A DNA stretch of 64,000 nt from Utricularia gibba. Lineage: Eukaryota > Streptophyta > Magnoliopsida > Lamiales > Lentibulariaceae. Of the stretch, positions 12,179-24,139 are shown in pieces; position 1 is the first letter of the stretch; each line of letters begins with the position of its first letter. Under the pieces are notes generated by a model that saw only the letters and a list, made by a program, of their open reading frames with translations, was not told the DNA's origin and did not search any database. The position numbers and the translations under genes are program-made. The stretch is from assembly GCA_002189035.1 (NCBI GenBank), contig NEEC01000004.1, forward strand, positions 310,001 to 374,000, in the 5' to 3' direction.

Positions 12179-12512
12179 CATGGTTTCATTCCATGCGGCA
12201 GCACCGCCTCTGTTGATGATACATCCTCTTATCCTCCTCCTCCTCCTCTTGTCGTCCTCGTCGTCTCTGGGTTGGAATTCCGATCGTCTTACGGCGGAGG
12301 AGAGCTCGAGATTGGGGTCGAAGCCACCGAGTTGCCACAGCAAATGCAACCAATGCCGACCATGCACGCTGGCGCAGGAGCCGTTGTTGACCGGAGATGG
12401 CAGCTCGCCTGTGGGTGACGATGATCCACCGCCGCCGCTCGGAGGGAGGCACTCTAACTACAAGCCTCTGGCTTGGATGTGCTTCTGCCGTGGCCGTTTT
12501 TACAACATTTGA
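12171..12512 (+). CDS. EPIDERMAL PATTERNING FACTOR-like secreted peptide precursor
   Basis: A single-exon frame of 113 residues. A strongly hydrophobic leader (about 16-34, poly-Leu/Ser) forms a signal peptide. The mature part begins around RLGSKPPSC and has six cysteines at about 55, 59, 62, 65, 104 and 106. This C-x3-C-x2-C-x2-C ... C-x-C spacing, together with GSKPPSCHSKCNQCRPC and the tail WMCFCRGRFY, is the EPF/EPFL family cystine-knot pattern. Family peptides are processed in the apoplast and bind ERECTA-family receptors with TMM to control stomatal spacing or organ growth. The 38-residue loop between Cys4 and Cys5 is Asp/Pro-rich, and this loop sets receptor behaviour in the family. 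Met1, Met4 and Met16 are all possible starts; Met16 gives the most conventional signal peptide. Subclade assignment is uncertain. Confidence 0.85.
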   Translation: MNDMVSFHAAAPPLLMIHPLILLLLLLSSSSSLGWNSDRLTAEESSRLGSKPPSCHSKCNQCRPCTLAQEPLLTGDGSSPVGDDDPPPPLGGRHSNYKPLAWMCFCRGRFYNI

Positions 12513-14448
12513 AATCTCCTTACAGCACGTCATTCTTCTGGGTAAGGCCTTCTCCTCATTCTAACACCTGTGCTTTTGAATTCTGGGAACACTTTAACCA
12601 TGAAACAGATTTATATTTTATAATGAAAATCAATTGTGTGTGCACAACACACTACGAATTTTAAGACTGGAGCAGTACTTCTTCCATTCTAATAAAAAAT
12701 GAGAATTTTGTTTGTGTGAACTGTGAAGTTCAGTTTGCGCACATCAGTTCACTGTTGCTGATACTTTTGAAATGGGCCACCCGCCTCGTTTGGACCACTC
12801 GTTTAGTGGGCCACACAGTCCTCGGGCTTTTCCTCATCATAATGGCGTTCTGAATGTGACGATCAGCACTAGATTCTCTTGCTCCAAAAGCTTTTTGCTG
12901 TTTTATTTCTTAGTTTGCTACAAAAGCTTTCGCTTTTCCTCAACAAAAAGTGATTTAAGATCGAAACAACCCTTGAATCAAGTAAAACTGTGCTCCAATG
13001 TAGCACTGATAACATCAGAAAACAAGGTTAAGCAAGCAAGCTCAGTTCCATCAACGAGTATGTATTCTTGTGTGTGTGAAAGTGTGAAAGTACGTAACTG
13101 CGCCGAGATGCCCTCATGACAAAGTTGAAATACAGGCCACTTTTGGAGCTGATTCTTACCAACTCTTCGTTTAGTCCTACTGTTAGGGCACAAAGCCTTC
13201 ATGGTTGCTAAGGGTCAATGTCACTTGACTTCTCACCCCTGGGGTGTAAATCATGAATGTCAGTCCCACGCTTGTCCGATATTCTTCTCCAATCACTAAT
13301 GTCACAACCGGCGAATCTATCCGTGCCTCTGTGTTCACTGTGCTGATTTGAAGTGTGGGGTGTGCGGTTTGGATGGAATTAAGTATATAATAAACATAAA
13401 TAACATTAATTATGATTTATAATTTCTTATATACTTAATTATCTTAATTTCATTTTTCGATATGGTATTATGTATTCTAAAATTAACAAGTTACTTCTTC
13501 CTTTTGAAATACTCTCTGAGGTCTGGTTTGTGCCAACTCTCGCGGATTAGGTCAGTGGTTTGGAATTTGAAACCCTGGTTCCGTTCCATGATCCACGTGG
13601 ACGCCCTGGCTGCTTTCACTTGTCTTGTTGAGAAAGAATGCGGATGCTTATTCCATCGGCGGGGGCCCTCCCGACTCCCAAGTCTCATCATTGCATTCGG
13701 AATCTTGTTTTCTCATCTCGTCTATTGACTTTCAATGCCTCAGTCAACTACTCCTGAATCGACAATCTCTCTATTTTCTTATACTTTATTTCATTTTCTT
13801 ATAGCCCCCACATTTTTAGTTAACGAAAAATGTATCGTTTGGTAAAAATAAAAAGCGTACTTTGTATATAAATTTCACGAATATATATTTAAAATAATAC
13901 TATATTTGATATATCTGCGTTTTAAATAGATTAAAAAAGATAGATAAATCTAGTTTGATTAATAGAATCCATGTAGTACAAGAGTTTAAGAAAATGGTTA
14001 CAGAGATTATGCAATTGTTTATAAATCAGGATGTAACATGCAAAAACGTAATTTTCAAAACATAGGTATTTAAAGGTATAAACAAACTTATCAAATATAT
14101 TTAAAGATTATAAAACTGAAAAAAAAAAGTAATTAAATCACTTTCGTATGTGCCCATTTTATAAATTTAATATTAAAATTTATATTCTTTATTAAACCGT
14201 TGATTTAGGTAACACAAAGATAAGCATCAAACAGAAGATGAGATTATCTATGCACAGAAGCTCGTAACTGAAACAACAACATGGTTGGTTATTTTAGGTT
14301 TAGATTTATGTAATATGTACATGGGAAATGTGAACGTGAAAAGTGATTCAGCTTCAAATCTAGCATGCGGATAGAGACACATGAACAGGTTTATTTGGAC
14401 AGGATGAGTGCTGTATCAGAGTTGAAGTGAATCACTCTCAGCGGATCC
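12513..14448. other. Convergent spacer between EPF-like and MYB genes
   Basis: No gene is supported. It holds the 3' ends of both genes and an AT-rich centre. A 14 bp perfect inverted repeat near 13377-13440 is listed separately. The open frames at 12772-13119 and 13462-13728 have no recognisable domain. Confidence 0.6.
13377..13440. repeat. Perfect 14 bp inverted repeat, possible foldback element core
   Basis: Arms at 13377-13390 and 13427-13440 (AATTAAGTATATAA and its reverse complement) enclose a 36 bp AT-rich loop. It could be a small MITE-like foldback, because the left flank carries GGTTTGGATG, a common type of plant MITE end. I see no clear target-site duplication. Confidence 0.5.
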
Positions 14449-15790
14449 CTATATTTCCGTGAAAAAGTGGTCATCCAGAAGATCAGACCACATTTGTGAA
14501 CCTCCATAGCTGGATGAGCTGCAGGCATCCCCAACGCCAGCTCCAGAATCAGCTAAAGGCACCGGAGCCAAGACCATTGAACCTACAACAAGAGATTAAG
14601 AGGAAAAGTTACAGTATTAGAGTGTATGCTACACGTTCTGTTTTCGTATGAGTAAGTAGGACACAATTAAGAGTATGGAAAGATTGGAAGCTCGAACCTG
14701 GAACAGGGGAGGGAGTCTGCTGCGGTGACTTCTCTCCTTGAGCTACACCTTCAAACGCAGGACACTCAGCCGGACCGCCGGTGCCGGTCTGAGGTAGTGT
14801 GCATGGGATTTGTAACTCAGGCAAATGGAGCAAGGGCATGGACTCGTAGAGGAAGCCGTCAGACGGGGGCGGAGGTGGTGACGCTCCGGCGTCGAGGTGG
14901 CTAAGGACGGAAGCCTCTTTCAAGGTATTCAAAAGGCTGAAAGTTGCCAAATCAGGGAAAGTTTGTTGAGGGAAAGCTGGCTGTAGGATGGACTGTAAGG
15001 AGGTGTTTAACCTAGCCAACTGAGCAGCTTCAGCTTGTAGCCTCATGGCCTTCGCATGCTCATCAAAATGAGGGTTTTCAATGAGCTCCTTCAGACTCGC
15101 CAAGGCGATCAGATGTGGGATGCTCGAGAAGATATCCGTTCTTGGCTGATGAGTCATCGGATCGATTCCCATTTGGAGCAGCTTCTTCTTCAGATGTGTG
15201 TTCCAGAAATTCTTTATCTCATTATCTGTTCTCCCGGGAAGATGAGTGGCAATAGCTGACCACCTAGTAGAGCAAGCAAATTCAAGAATATGATCAGACC
15301 TGAGCTGCTTGTTTCTAAACAGCTTGCCTTTATGAAGCAGTTACTTGTTTCCAAGAAGGGAGTGAAGATTGAGAATGATTTGTTCTTCTTCTTGGGAGAA
15401 TTTGCCTCTCTTGATATCTGGTCTCAAGTAGTTGGTCCATCTAAGCCTGCAACTTTTCCCGCATCTGTTCAATCCTTCATTCATCAACAACCAAACCAGA
15501 AAAACAATCAATTCCCACAATTTTCTAAATACAATCAACCAACTCCCGGAAAATAAACAACCTTCAAAAGTCAAGTGTTTACACGGGGGAAATTCAACAC
15601 ATTACACTACCCGCCTAAGATCACACTACACGCGTGTTTGTGAGTGTTCATCTGTACCGGCGTGTTTAGGGAGTGCTCTCCAGCTGCCATGGCCGTGCTG
15701 CTGGATGTAGTTGATGAGCTTCTCATCTTCTTCGGGAGTCCAGGGGCCCTTCTTCAGACCGCTGTCGTCGCAGCACGGGGACCTTCCCAT
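14449..15790 (-). CDS. R2R3-MYB transcription factor (subgroup S24, MYB53/92/93-like)
   Basis: Four exons on the minus strand: 15790-15658, 15474-15345, 15263-14698 and 14582-14449. They encode 320 residues. Exon 1 (133 bp) and exon 2 (130 bp) have the classic R2R3-MYB sizes. The protein opens [21 protein letters not shown]2 and R3 carry the regular tryptophans, including [19 protein letters not shown] and [20 protein letters not shown]. Just after R3 comes [19 protein letters not shown], which I associate with S24 members that promote suberin deposition in root endodermis and lateral root control; that role is inferred. The last exon encodes a Ser-rich segment then [16 protein letters not shown], an acidic probable activation tail. 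Reading on through the last donor gives an alternative 3' end without that tail, so a retained intron would shorten the activation region. Confidence 0.93.
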
Positions 15791-18700
15791 GTGCTTCTTC
15801 TCTTTGTGACTTCAATGGCGGTTCTTTCTCTCCAGCTGGAATACTCCCCCATCCTCACCTCACTATATATAGAATAAGATTGGATCATGCATGGAGAAAC
15901 ATATGAAATGACGAAAATAGCCAACGTCTGAATGCTCATCCCCATTCTTACAAAGGTCAAATGGGGAAGTTACGTACACGTGTACAGGAAAAAAATGCTC
16001 ACACCTGATGAGAGTTCTAAGTCATAAAAATTTGAAAATATTAATTACCCATGATATAAATCGATTGGATATAATCATCTTTTCATTCAATCGGATGATC
16101 GAAAAGATACCATACACCCGATTTCCAAATGGATCAAAAGAGTGGGCAGTTGGAGTTTCAGTAAAAGAAGATCACCGGTTTCCTCCATGCACGCAACGCC
16201 ATCGTCACTCGTTTCATTTTCACTGCATGCAGATTTAATAATATAATATTGCAATGATTCGAACCACCCCTTAAATAAATCATGAGATAAATGTGAGCAA
16301 GTTCACAGGATCCAGATAACTGCTTAGTACAAGGTAAAAACCTAGTTCTTTTTAGATGCATTCCTCGTGTACCAGGATTCTTATGTAAGAAACACTGCAG
16401 AGTATTTTAATGTGGGTCTTAGCTTATTTAACTTAAACGACGTCGTTGTGAGATGGAGATGTGTGTACGAGGTACATGACCAACTTGTTACGTTCCAATG
16501 AAGGTGCACCTACCTAGCTTATAAAAAAGGATTAGAGCAATAATGTAACAAAAGGTAATTTTTTAGCAGTTCCCTGTCTTTAATCCTCAATTTGTGTGTG
16601 TTTTTTTTATAGTCTAAACTCTCTTAACTATGGAATTTAATGACTGTTCCATCGAAACTTCTTGTGGGTTCGAGAAAGGTTGGGATGGAGTCTGACTCCG
16701 ATAATCAATCTTTGCATAAATGTGTTTAGGGTTTTCTATGACCACAACACTTAGACCAAAACCTAAATCATTCACATTTAGTACTCAAAAAAAAAGTAGA
16801 TGGATTTAGTACTCAAATAGGTGACTTGTAGTGGATACCTCTTGCATTGTAAACTTAGGTTTCGATTCAATCCAGTATGATATACAAATAAGTTCAAATG
16901 GGAATTGGTAAGAGAAATGATGTGTTTAAACAGATGAAATGAACGTGTTAGGAGATCCTTTTGTTACTGCAAGGACTTTGAAAAGGAGCAGCTACAGCCT
17001 AGAACGGAGCCACCCGACTCTTTCCAAACCTAAAACAAGAGTGTTGATGCGTCAACATCGAGGAATGACGTCGGCAATTTCAGGTCAAAGCTGCAAGAAG
17101 GGAGGACAGATCACTGTCCTACCCTCTCCTACTGCAAGAATCTCATAGTTCGTGTGTGTCTATGTGTGTGTGTTTTTTAACCGCTCATCAACACCTCCCA
17201 GAAGTCATCCACTTAAACCAGCTTGGTTTCGTCATCTTTTCTATGTAGAGTTGACATTGAAAAATGATGGCCTTGATCCTGTTTCTGAAATCATGGCACA
17301 CTGAAACATTGTGAAAATCATGGCCTTTATCTTTCTCCTCAATTTGGTTTCTGTGGGTAAGTTTTGAAAGATCGTTTGTTTGTGGGTCTAGATATAGACT
17401 TTCAATTTAAAAATGGGACTAGCTCCCATTGACTCATGATTGCTTGTGCGAGTATCACACGTGGAATCTTGTATCTCACAACGTCGTTCTTACAATACTT
17501 GTTCGATCCAGCGTTGCCATATTTCCCAACTGTTTCGCCCGTTCCTGGGAGCCGTTGGAATCTACAGAAATACTGTACTCTAATAATACTACATCTGCAA
17601 ACTCACATTTAAGTTCACGCTTTCATAGTAAATGTTCTCTGGGGTGCATCGGAGTCCCTGCAGTCTTCAATCTACCGTGAATGTGGTCGTTTTCACTGCG
17701 GTAATACTTGAGATCATGCCTGACATTCAACTGCGTAAATACTCATGTTGCTCCAGAAAAAGGCGTGGGGTGAAAAACAAGCGAGGGATTACGCAAGTTA
17801 ATTCCGGGAGCGTGGACTGGATGAAGCGAGTGCTCAGTTATTAGGTATACTAATCACCCAACCACTACACTGATTAGCCCTTCTACTTCTTCAATAAAAA
17901 TGGGTTAAGCCCTAAGGTTATCTACAAATGGTCCCCGTTGCACCAGCCAGAGTTAACTGGTTGAAGGACACTCAGAAAGAAGGTTATCTTTGGTATACTT
18001 TATCAAGAAATGTTTCTGAAAAAATAAAATTTAGGGTTTTCAACTTTTAAAATATAAAAATCAATTCTAAATTTTAAAATTTTTTAGAATAAAATTCGTT
18101 CATGTTTGATAATAAAACTATTACGAATTTTTTTTTTTCAAAAACAGAAACAAATTAGAAGTGGTGTTTTTATATTAAATTATTAATTTTACTAAGAGAT
18201 GAATTTAACCTCATGCAGACATCTTTTGAATAATCATATTAGTTGCTTATTTGTTCCGATGAAATAGCATTGGAGCTCTCTTGGGTCCTGATTTCAATTG
18301 GTTGATTTATTTTGATCCAATTTTTCAATGAGTAAAATTTCCTTTGATTCCAAATGATGCTTCCCAATTTTGTAGGATTCCTCTTTCACTTGGAGAAAAC
18401 TATTTGCATTATAGTGTTTTCCCCATGATTCCCAAATCATATGGGCACTATCTTAAAACTAGTATATTATAAGATCCCTTGATAAATTTTAAAGTCAGAG
18501 GCATCACTATAATACCATTTCATGTATTGGGGATTATCTACACTTTTGGGTTCTATGGACTCATCTGTGAGCTCAATCGTGTTCTTTTAGTCAGTGTTAG
18601 CACAACATCACGCTTCCAATAAGAAAAAGTTGATACTGATGCGCGGTGGGTACAAAGAACTGATCTTTGATGCGCATTTATGCAACTGGGGGAGTATGCA

Positions 18701-20099
18701 TTATGAACATTGGACTGAGGATCAATGAAGCTGCTGTCTGCAGAAATCATGGTCTTGAGTTGAAGAAAAAGCAAACACAGGGGTGGATGTAATTGTAATG
18801 CTTTTGGAGGACTGATTCATCACCATTAGCTCTACTTCTGCAAATCTCAAGCTTCGACCCCCAAGTTGTATCTATTCCCGAATGAAGCAATCTCAAAAGC
18901 ACTGATTTGACATCTATTTTGTCTAGTGTCGATGGAGCAAAATTTGCCTTTGTCCCATCTTATCGACCTCTGCTTCCTCTCTTCCCTTTCACGACTTGAA
19001 ATTTGATCCACTCGTATCCACCACCAGTAAAGCGAGATTGCTCTTTGCAAAAAAATGTTTTTTTTTCTCATATGCATTTCCTTTTCCCCATGATCATGCG
19101 CGTCGATATCATGTGGGGAGATTAAGGGCTAAGCGCCAGTAGTTTTGTGGGTACTGCACAGTGTGCGGTGTAAAAGAAAACCAAAACCAGATAAACAATA
19201 CACAAAGCATTTGAAAAGAAACCCACTTTTTTTTTCTTACTTTAATCCCCGCAAAGCTCCAAGAAACCATCATCCATCATAGCTCTGCACCAGGCCTGCC
19301 GTCTTATCCTCCTAGAACTTGCATATTCCTTCCTCACGATTATTTTTTTTTTGTTTGATCTTCACGATATTTGTAAGGAATTCCTTGTCCATTGGATGGA
19401 TAAGGAGTGATCTTAGAACCCTCATCCGAATCTTGTTGCTGATATTCTCAGAGATTCCATTTGGTCAATTCACTTTCGGCTAACAATCTTTACATATATA
19501 CACATGTCTTGCAGGATCCTACAAGTGCAGAGAAACACATCTAGGACTATTTCGATAGAGAGAATTCGCTGCACTGAATATTCCAATTTACATATGGCAT
19601 ATATCTATCCAAATTAAAGGGGTTTCACCTTTTCTCTCCCAAAGAGCATATATCGTGAAGATTTTACAAGACACCCATGTTTTTCTGTGGAGTCGAGCAC
19701 GGGTCGGGTTTCTTAAGGAGATAGTATCTCCACATGCATGGGCTTCGTTCCTAAAGCGTCGGTCACCTGAGGTGAAAATTTGAGGGCCAGGATCCCAAAG
19801 GACGCCAAAAAGTATGGAGGGGGAGCTGATCTGGCTTGGCGATAAATACAAACCAGAAAAGAGAAAGGACGAAGAGGTGAATAAGCCGGAAGCACAGGGA
19901 GCCTTTTGCAAATGTGTATCCCCCCATGTCGCCTCCCTATAAAGATGCTCAAGCACTCGACGCCAATTACCAATTCGTTGCCGGCTTTTTCTTCTGTCGC
20001 CACTCCCAGCCCTTTTCACATCTTTTCCCCTTCAAAAAAATTCTCATTCTATATTCTGTAATAACATCCTTTTCCCAAAGCAAAGTTCTGATTTCCACT
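15791..20099. other. 4.3 kb divergent intergenic region between MYB and GA20ox genes
   Basis: It provides promoters for both flanking genes. Small open frames (for example 16939-17148 and 17429-17844) have no recognisable domain, splice structure or convincing composition. A TATA-like ATATATAC occurs near 19494. The last ~300 bp are likely GA20ox leader, with a run of pyrimidines just before the start. I see no tRNA or transposon. Confidence 0.55.
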
Positions 20100-21411
20100 A
20101 TGACCATCATTCTCCCCACGCCTCCATCCAGCATCAAGCGCGAGACGACTCCGGCGCTGACCTTCGACGCCACCGTTTTACAGAATGCCGCCCCCATACC
20201 CTCCCAGTTCGTCTGGCCGACCCACGAGAGACCCTGCTCCGACCTACCGGAGCTCCACCCCTCCTACGTTGATTTGTCAGGGCTACTCGCAGGCGACCAT
20301 GATGCCGTCCGCGAGGTGTCACGTGTCGTCGGAGAAGCTTGTTTGAAGCATGGTTTTTTTCTAGTGGTTAACCATGGTGTTAGCGCCGAGCTCCTAGCGG
20401 AGGTGCACCGATGCATGGACCATTTTTTTCGGCAGCCGCTTGATCGTAAACAGAAGGTGGAGAGAAGACTTGGTGAGCATTGCGGTTACTCTAGTAGCTT
20501 TACTAGAAGATTCTCTTCAAAACTTCCATGGAAGGAAACACTTTCGTTCGAGTACAAAGAGACAAATGGCGGTTCCAACAACGTTGAAGAGTACTTCCGT
20601 CGAAAGCTGGGCGTTGAATTCCCCACTTAGGGTAAGAATCATACTGTTCTCATTCAAGCAACTAAGCCATTCATAAGCTCTTACTTGCAAGTTTTAACAC
20701 TTCACTTTCAGGAAAGCTTACCAGGAGTATTGCCGTGCGATGAGCAAACTTGCACTAGTGATAATGGAGGTTCTAGCTTTGAGCCTCGGAGTAAGGCCGG
20801 AGAAATTTAGGGAGGTTTACGAAGAGCACGAGTCGATAATGAGACTCAACTACTACCCGCCGTGCAGGGAACCGGATCAGGCACTCGGAACCGGCCCCCA
20901 TTGTGATCCGACCACCATTACTTTACTTCATCAAGACAAAGTCCCCGGGCTTCAAGTCTTCTCCGACTATCAATGGTGGTCCGTAAACCCAAAGTCCGAC
21001 GCTTTCGTCGTCATCATCGGCGACACCTTCACCGTAAGAGTTCTTTCCTCCAGACTTATAATTACAAATTATGAAGGATGAGTTTACAATTTGGAAACTT
21101 AAAGGGCTTTGTTTGGGCAGGCGCTTTCGAACGGAAGATACAAAAGCTGTCTGCACAGGGCGGTGGTGAACAGGCAGAATCCTAGGAAATCACTGGCGTT
21201 TTTCCTTTGCCCGAAGAAGGACAGAGTGGTTGCCCCACCAACGGAGCTGGTGGATTCGGGTCATCCACGGCTGTTCCCTGATTTCAGGTGGGAAAATTTC
21301 TTAGCTTTCACGCAGAAGCATTACAGAGCCGACACTAAAACCCTGGAAGCATTTTCGGAATGGATTACCGAACAGCAACAGTGTAAGAACAGTGACAGGA
21401 GCACACTATGA
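20100..21411 (+). CDS. Gibberellin 20-oxidase-type 2-oxoglutarate/Fe(II) dioxygenase, one-base frameshift at the end of exon 1
   Basis: Three exons: 20100-20631, 20712-21033 and 21121-21411. GA20ox performs successive C-20 oxidations of GA12/GA53 to GA9/GA20 in the cytosol, the rate-limiting step of active gibberellin synthesis. Family marks are FVWPTHERP near the N-terminus, LPWKETLSF, and [20 protein letters not shown], which supplies the iron-binding His and Asp. Others are the second iron His in CLHRAVVN, the 2OG-binding Arg in [13 protein letters not shown], and [16 protein letters not shown] near the end. Exon lengths sum to 1145 nt, one short of a whole number. Exon 1 reads correctly to GVEF, then a run of four C (20621-20624) where five would be expected throws it into TAG at 20628-20630. 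With five C it would continue into the family-typical HLG before KAYQEYC. This is either a pseudogene lesion or a sequencing error. With one more C the protein would be about 381 residues. Confidence 0.85.
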
Positions 21412-24123
21412 CAATGGGGAATTTCTCCGATCACTTGTAACCCACGACTGTTGGCTGTTGTATGTATCACGTGCTTTTTTATTTTTTTTCATAATTGCAA
21501 TGGCCATCCATGTCCACCTTTTCTTGTGTCTCCTCCGTCGTATTTCTGCCATCTTTTTAGCTTGTCAAACCAAACGGACTCGAAAAAAATACATCTTTAC
21601 GAAATGAAAGGTAGCAAAAGATAAACTTTTGTCAAAAGTTCAAGAATTCGTCTTTATTTTCCACCCGATGTTCTTCTGGGATTCCAAAATCGGTCTATCG
21701 GGGTCGAATGAACCCATTAATCAACACTCCAATCTTAATTTTCCAGGCATTAAATGCAGAATTCGTAAACCTTCGCTCGCAGACAACGTGAAGAATCAAA
21801 CAATGACATGAAGTCCGTGTAAAGCGTGGTGCTTGTCGTCAACAAAAGTAGGGAGGGTTAAAGGTGCTATTAACCCTTTTGGTTCTTTGTCTTCTTCATC
21901 AAGGCTGGAGCAGTGTGTCACATTAAATTATCATTATGGTAACAATAATTCATTTTCGTACGGTTCTGACTCGTCACACGATAACCCTACCCTGACGCCA
22001 CGTTAGGAAGAAGATTCCCATTAGAAAAAAAAAAAAATTAATTGGGAGGGTAGATGATACAAAACCCTTCTTGATTCGTGTGGTTTCGGCATTTATTTGG
22101 ACCCCAAAAGAGGCTGCGTTGATTTGGAAGCTGGAAAAATGACACAGCCCAAGGGCCAACTCCAGCATGTGCATTGGCAGAGGAAACATCCACCGTCAAT
22201 ACATTACAAATCTGGTGTTTTATAATCTGGGCATTCAGGAACCCGATTGCATAAAGTTGCATGAAGACGTGGGTATGGTGCATGGCCAGAAGCAATTTTA
22301 TTGACCTCCATTTCTGTCCTTTCCTTGTTGCTCACCTGCATCCATTGAATCTGTAATACGAGTGATTCAATGGATCCTTGTTGTTCTTCCGTAACAGTTC
22401 GAAACCGTGGTTCTGTGAGCCGGTTCTAGTCGAACAGTTTGGAAGTCTGTGGCGGGCTGAAATGGCCATGGAGCTAAGTCCCGATTTCATGGACAAAAAA
22501 TGTGCGTTTAACACAGTAAACACCAGGAATTATCAGGGTTTTTGACGAGGAAACCATGATTTTTCCCCCGTGGATTTGTATCAGCGATCGGCGGCGATGA
22601 AGTATACTGCTGTCGGCGGTGGGAACACACACTGCATCGGCCGGTGAAACAACATGAGCCCTTGTGGTTGAGTTCATCAGGTTACTAGATTTTTGCCTTA
22701 TTTTCTGATTATAAACACACAATACATCAAATTAGCTCTAATAAATAAAAGGTGAGTTTTTTATTCTTATTAAAAATTAAAAACAATGTTTTTCTTAAAT
22801 AATAATGACTGATAATCGACAATAAAAATGATTCTATCAAACCTTTTTTGTGTGTTTTCCTGACGTCCACGTAGGTGCTAATTCACCATCCGACCGCCAG
22901 CGATGGAGGTGTTTATTATTTATTCTTCACCTTTTTTTCTTGAAATAATAATTAATATTTTTGGGTCCCACAGGACACCGTGGTGGATCTCGGCAGGGAT
23001 TCCACCTGCTCGCCCATCCCCCTCTTTGTCTCTGTGTCTGGCTATCATTCCCATTTTTCTTCTCTTCTACAATTGCGAATTTGTGGGTTTCCAAAACGAC
23101 ACGACTCCTTGTCGTTTACACCTCGACCCCATTCCTCCTCCAAATCAGCTAAAAAACAAGCCTTCCAATCACTGTGCTTGGCCTTTTTCCACAAGCCTCG
23201 TGTGACGAGGCCAAGATTCAGTCTTTGCCCACCCACCCCCATTGTTGTTTACCAATGCTCTGGCGCATGACGTATAATACCCTGCCCAAGGTAGCTTGGA
23301 AGTATCTTAGACAAATCCAAAATCTGTTAAGAACGGAATATCGGATGAAATTGAGTTGAGTAACGACACAAATTTAATCTTACATAAGGTATTTTACCAA
23401 GTATTGAAGAAGGTTATTGGTAGAAACTTTAAAATTAACCGTGTTGGATTGAAATAATTTGAGAATGAATGATCTGTTAGAAAAGCAGACCCAAAAATGT
23501 AAGAAACGTAAGAACATCAACATTATGTGTTATAATATCATGAAAGTATAATGTAGATCATTATAATGGCGAATGGAAGAGAGCATGAAATATTCTCAAA
23601 TAAATTAATCCGCTTTATTGCCTGCATTTTTCTTTTTTACTAATTTTATAGGATTTTATCCTATGAATAACAAATCTGGTTACTTTAACCTACTTAATGA
23701 CTAATTATCATTAGAAAAATTGAAGGCGCTCTTCAGATATTGGTAAACGAGTAGATTCATCGTCTCTATTACGTCCAAGGGAATAGGAGACGTTAGTGGA
23801 GGCATCGGGATCCGCTGTGTGAATTGACGGAAACACCCCTAACCAGACAAATTTATTTTTCCCAAATCAAATACTATTATAATCACCATAATAGTATCTG
23901 TTGCGGGATGACGCCAGTGTACGGCACAAAATAACAACTTCACCCCCAGCGGATTGCTTGTTCTTATGAAGAATATAATATTTCTGATATTTTGGAATTT
24001 AAAAAGCAAGGTGGGCCTTGGACTACGAAGTTGGGCCCATGGTGCTTCTTGGGCTTAGACTCATTTGGACTGGTTTGTTACCAGGGATCCAAATTGAAAG
24101 CCCTATCGAATAAACATATACTT

Positions 24124-24139
24124 CCACGTGCACGTGACG
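24124..24139. promoter_or_regulatory. Back-to-back G-box / ABRE-like cluster
   Basis: CACGTG occurs at 24125-24130 and again at 24131-24136, followed by a TGACGTG overlap. Such pairs bind bZIP and bHLH factors in plant promoters. Here it lies downstream of both flanking genes, so its role is unclear: it may be chance, or mark an unannotated transcript. Confidence 0.45.

Noticed and set aside
16661-16690. GGTTCGA-like strings suggesting tRNA T-loops, here and elsewhere
   Set aside because: No matching acceptor, D-arm or anticodon stem could be folded around any of them.
16939-17148. 70-codon plus-strand frame in the MYB/GA20ox spacer
   Set aside because: No homology I recognise, no splice partners, and size expected by chance in 4 kb.
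19588-20019. 143-codon minus-strand open frame upstream of GA20ox
   Set aside because: No domain, overlaps the GA20ox leader, and composition looks random; treated as chance.
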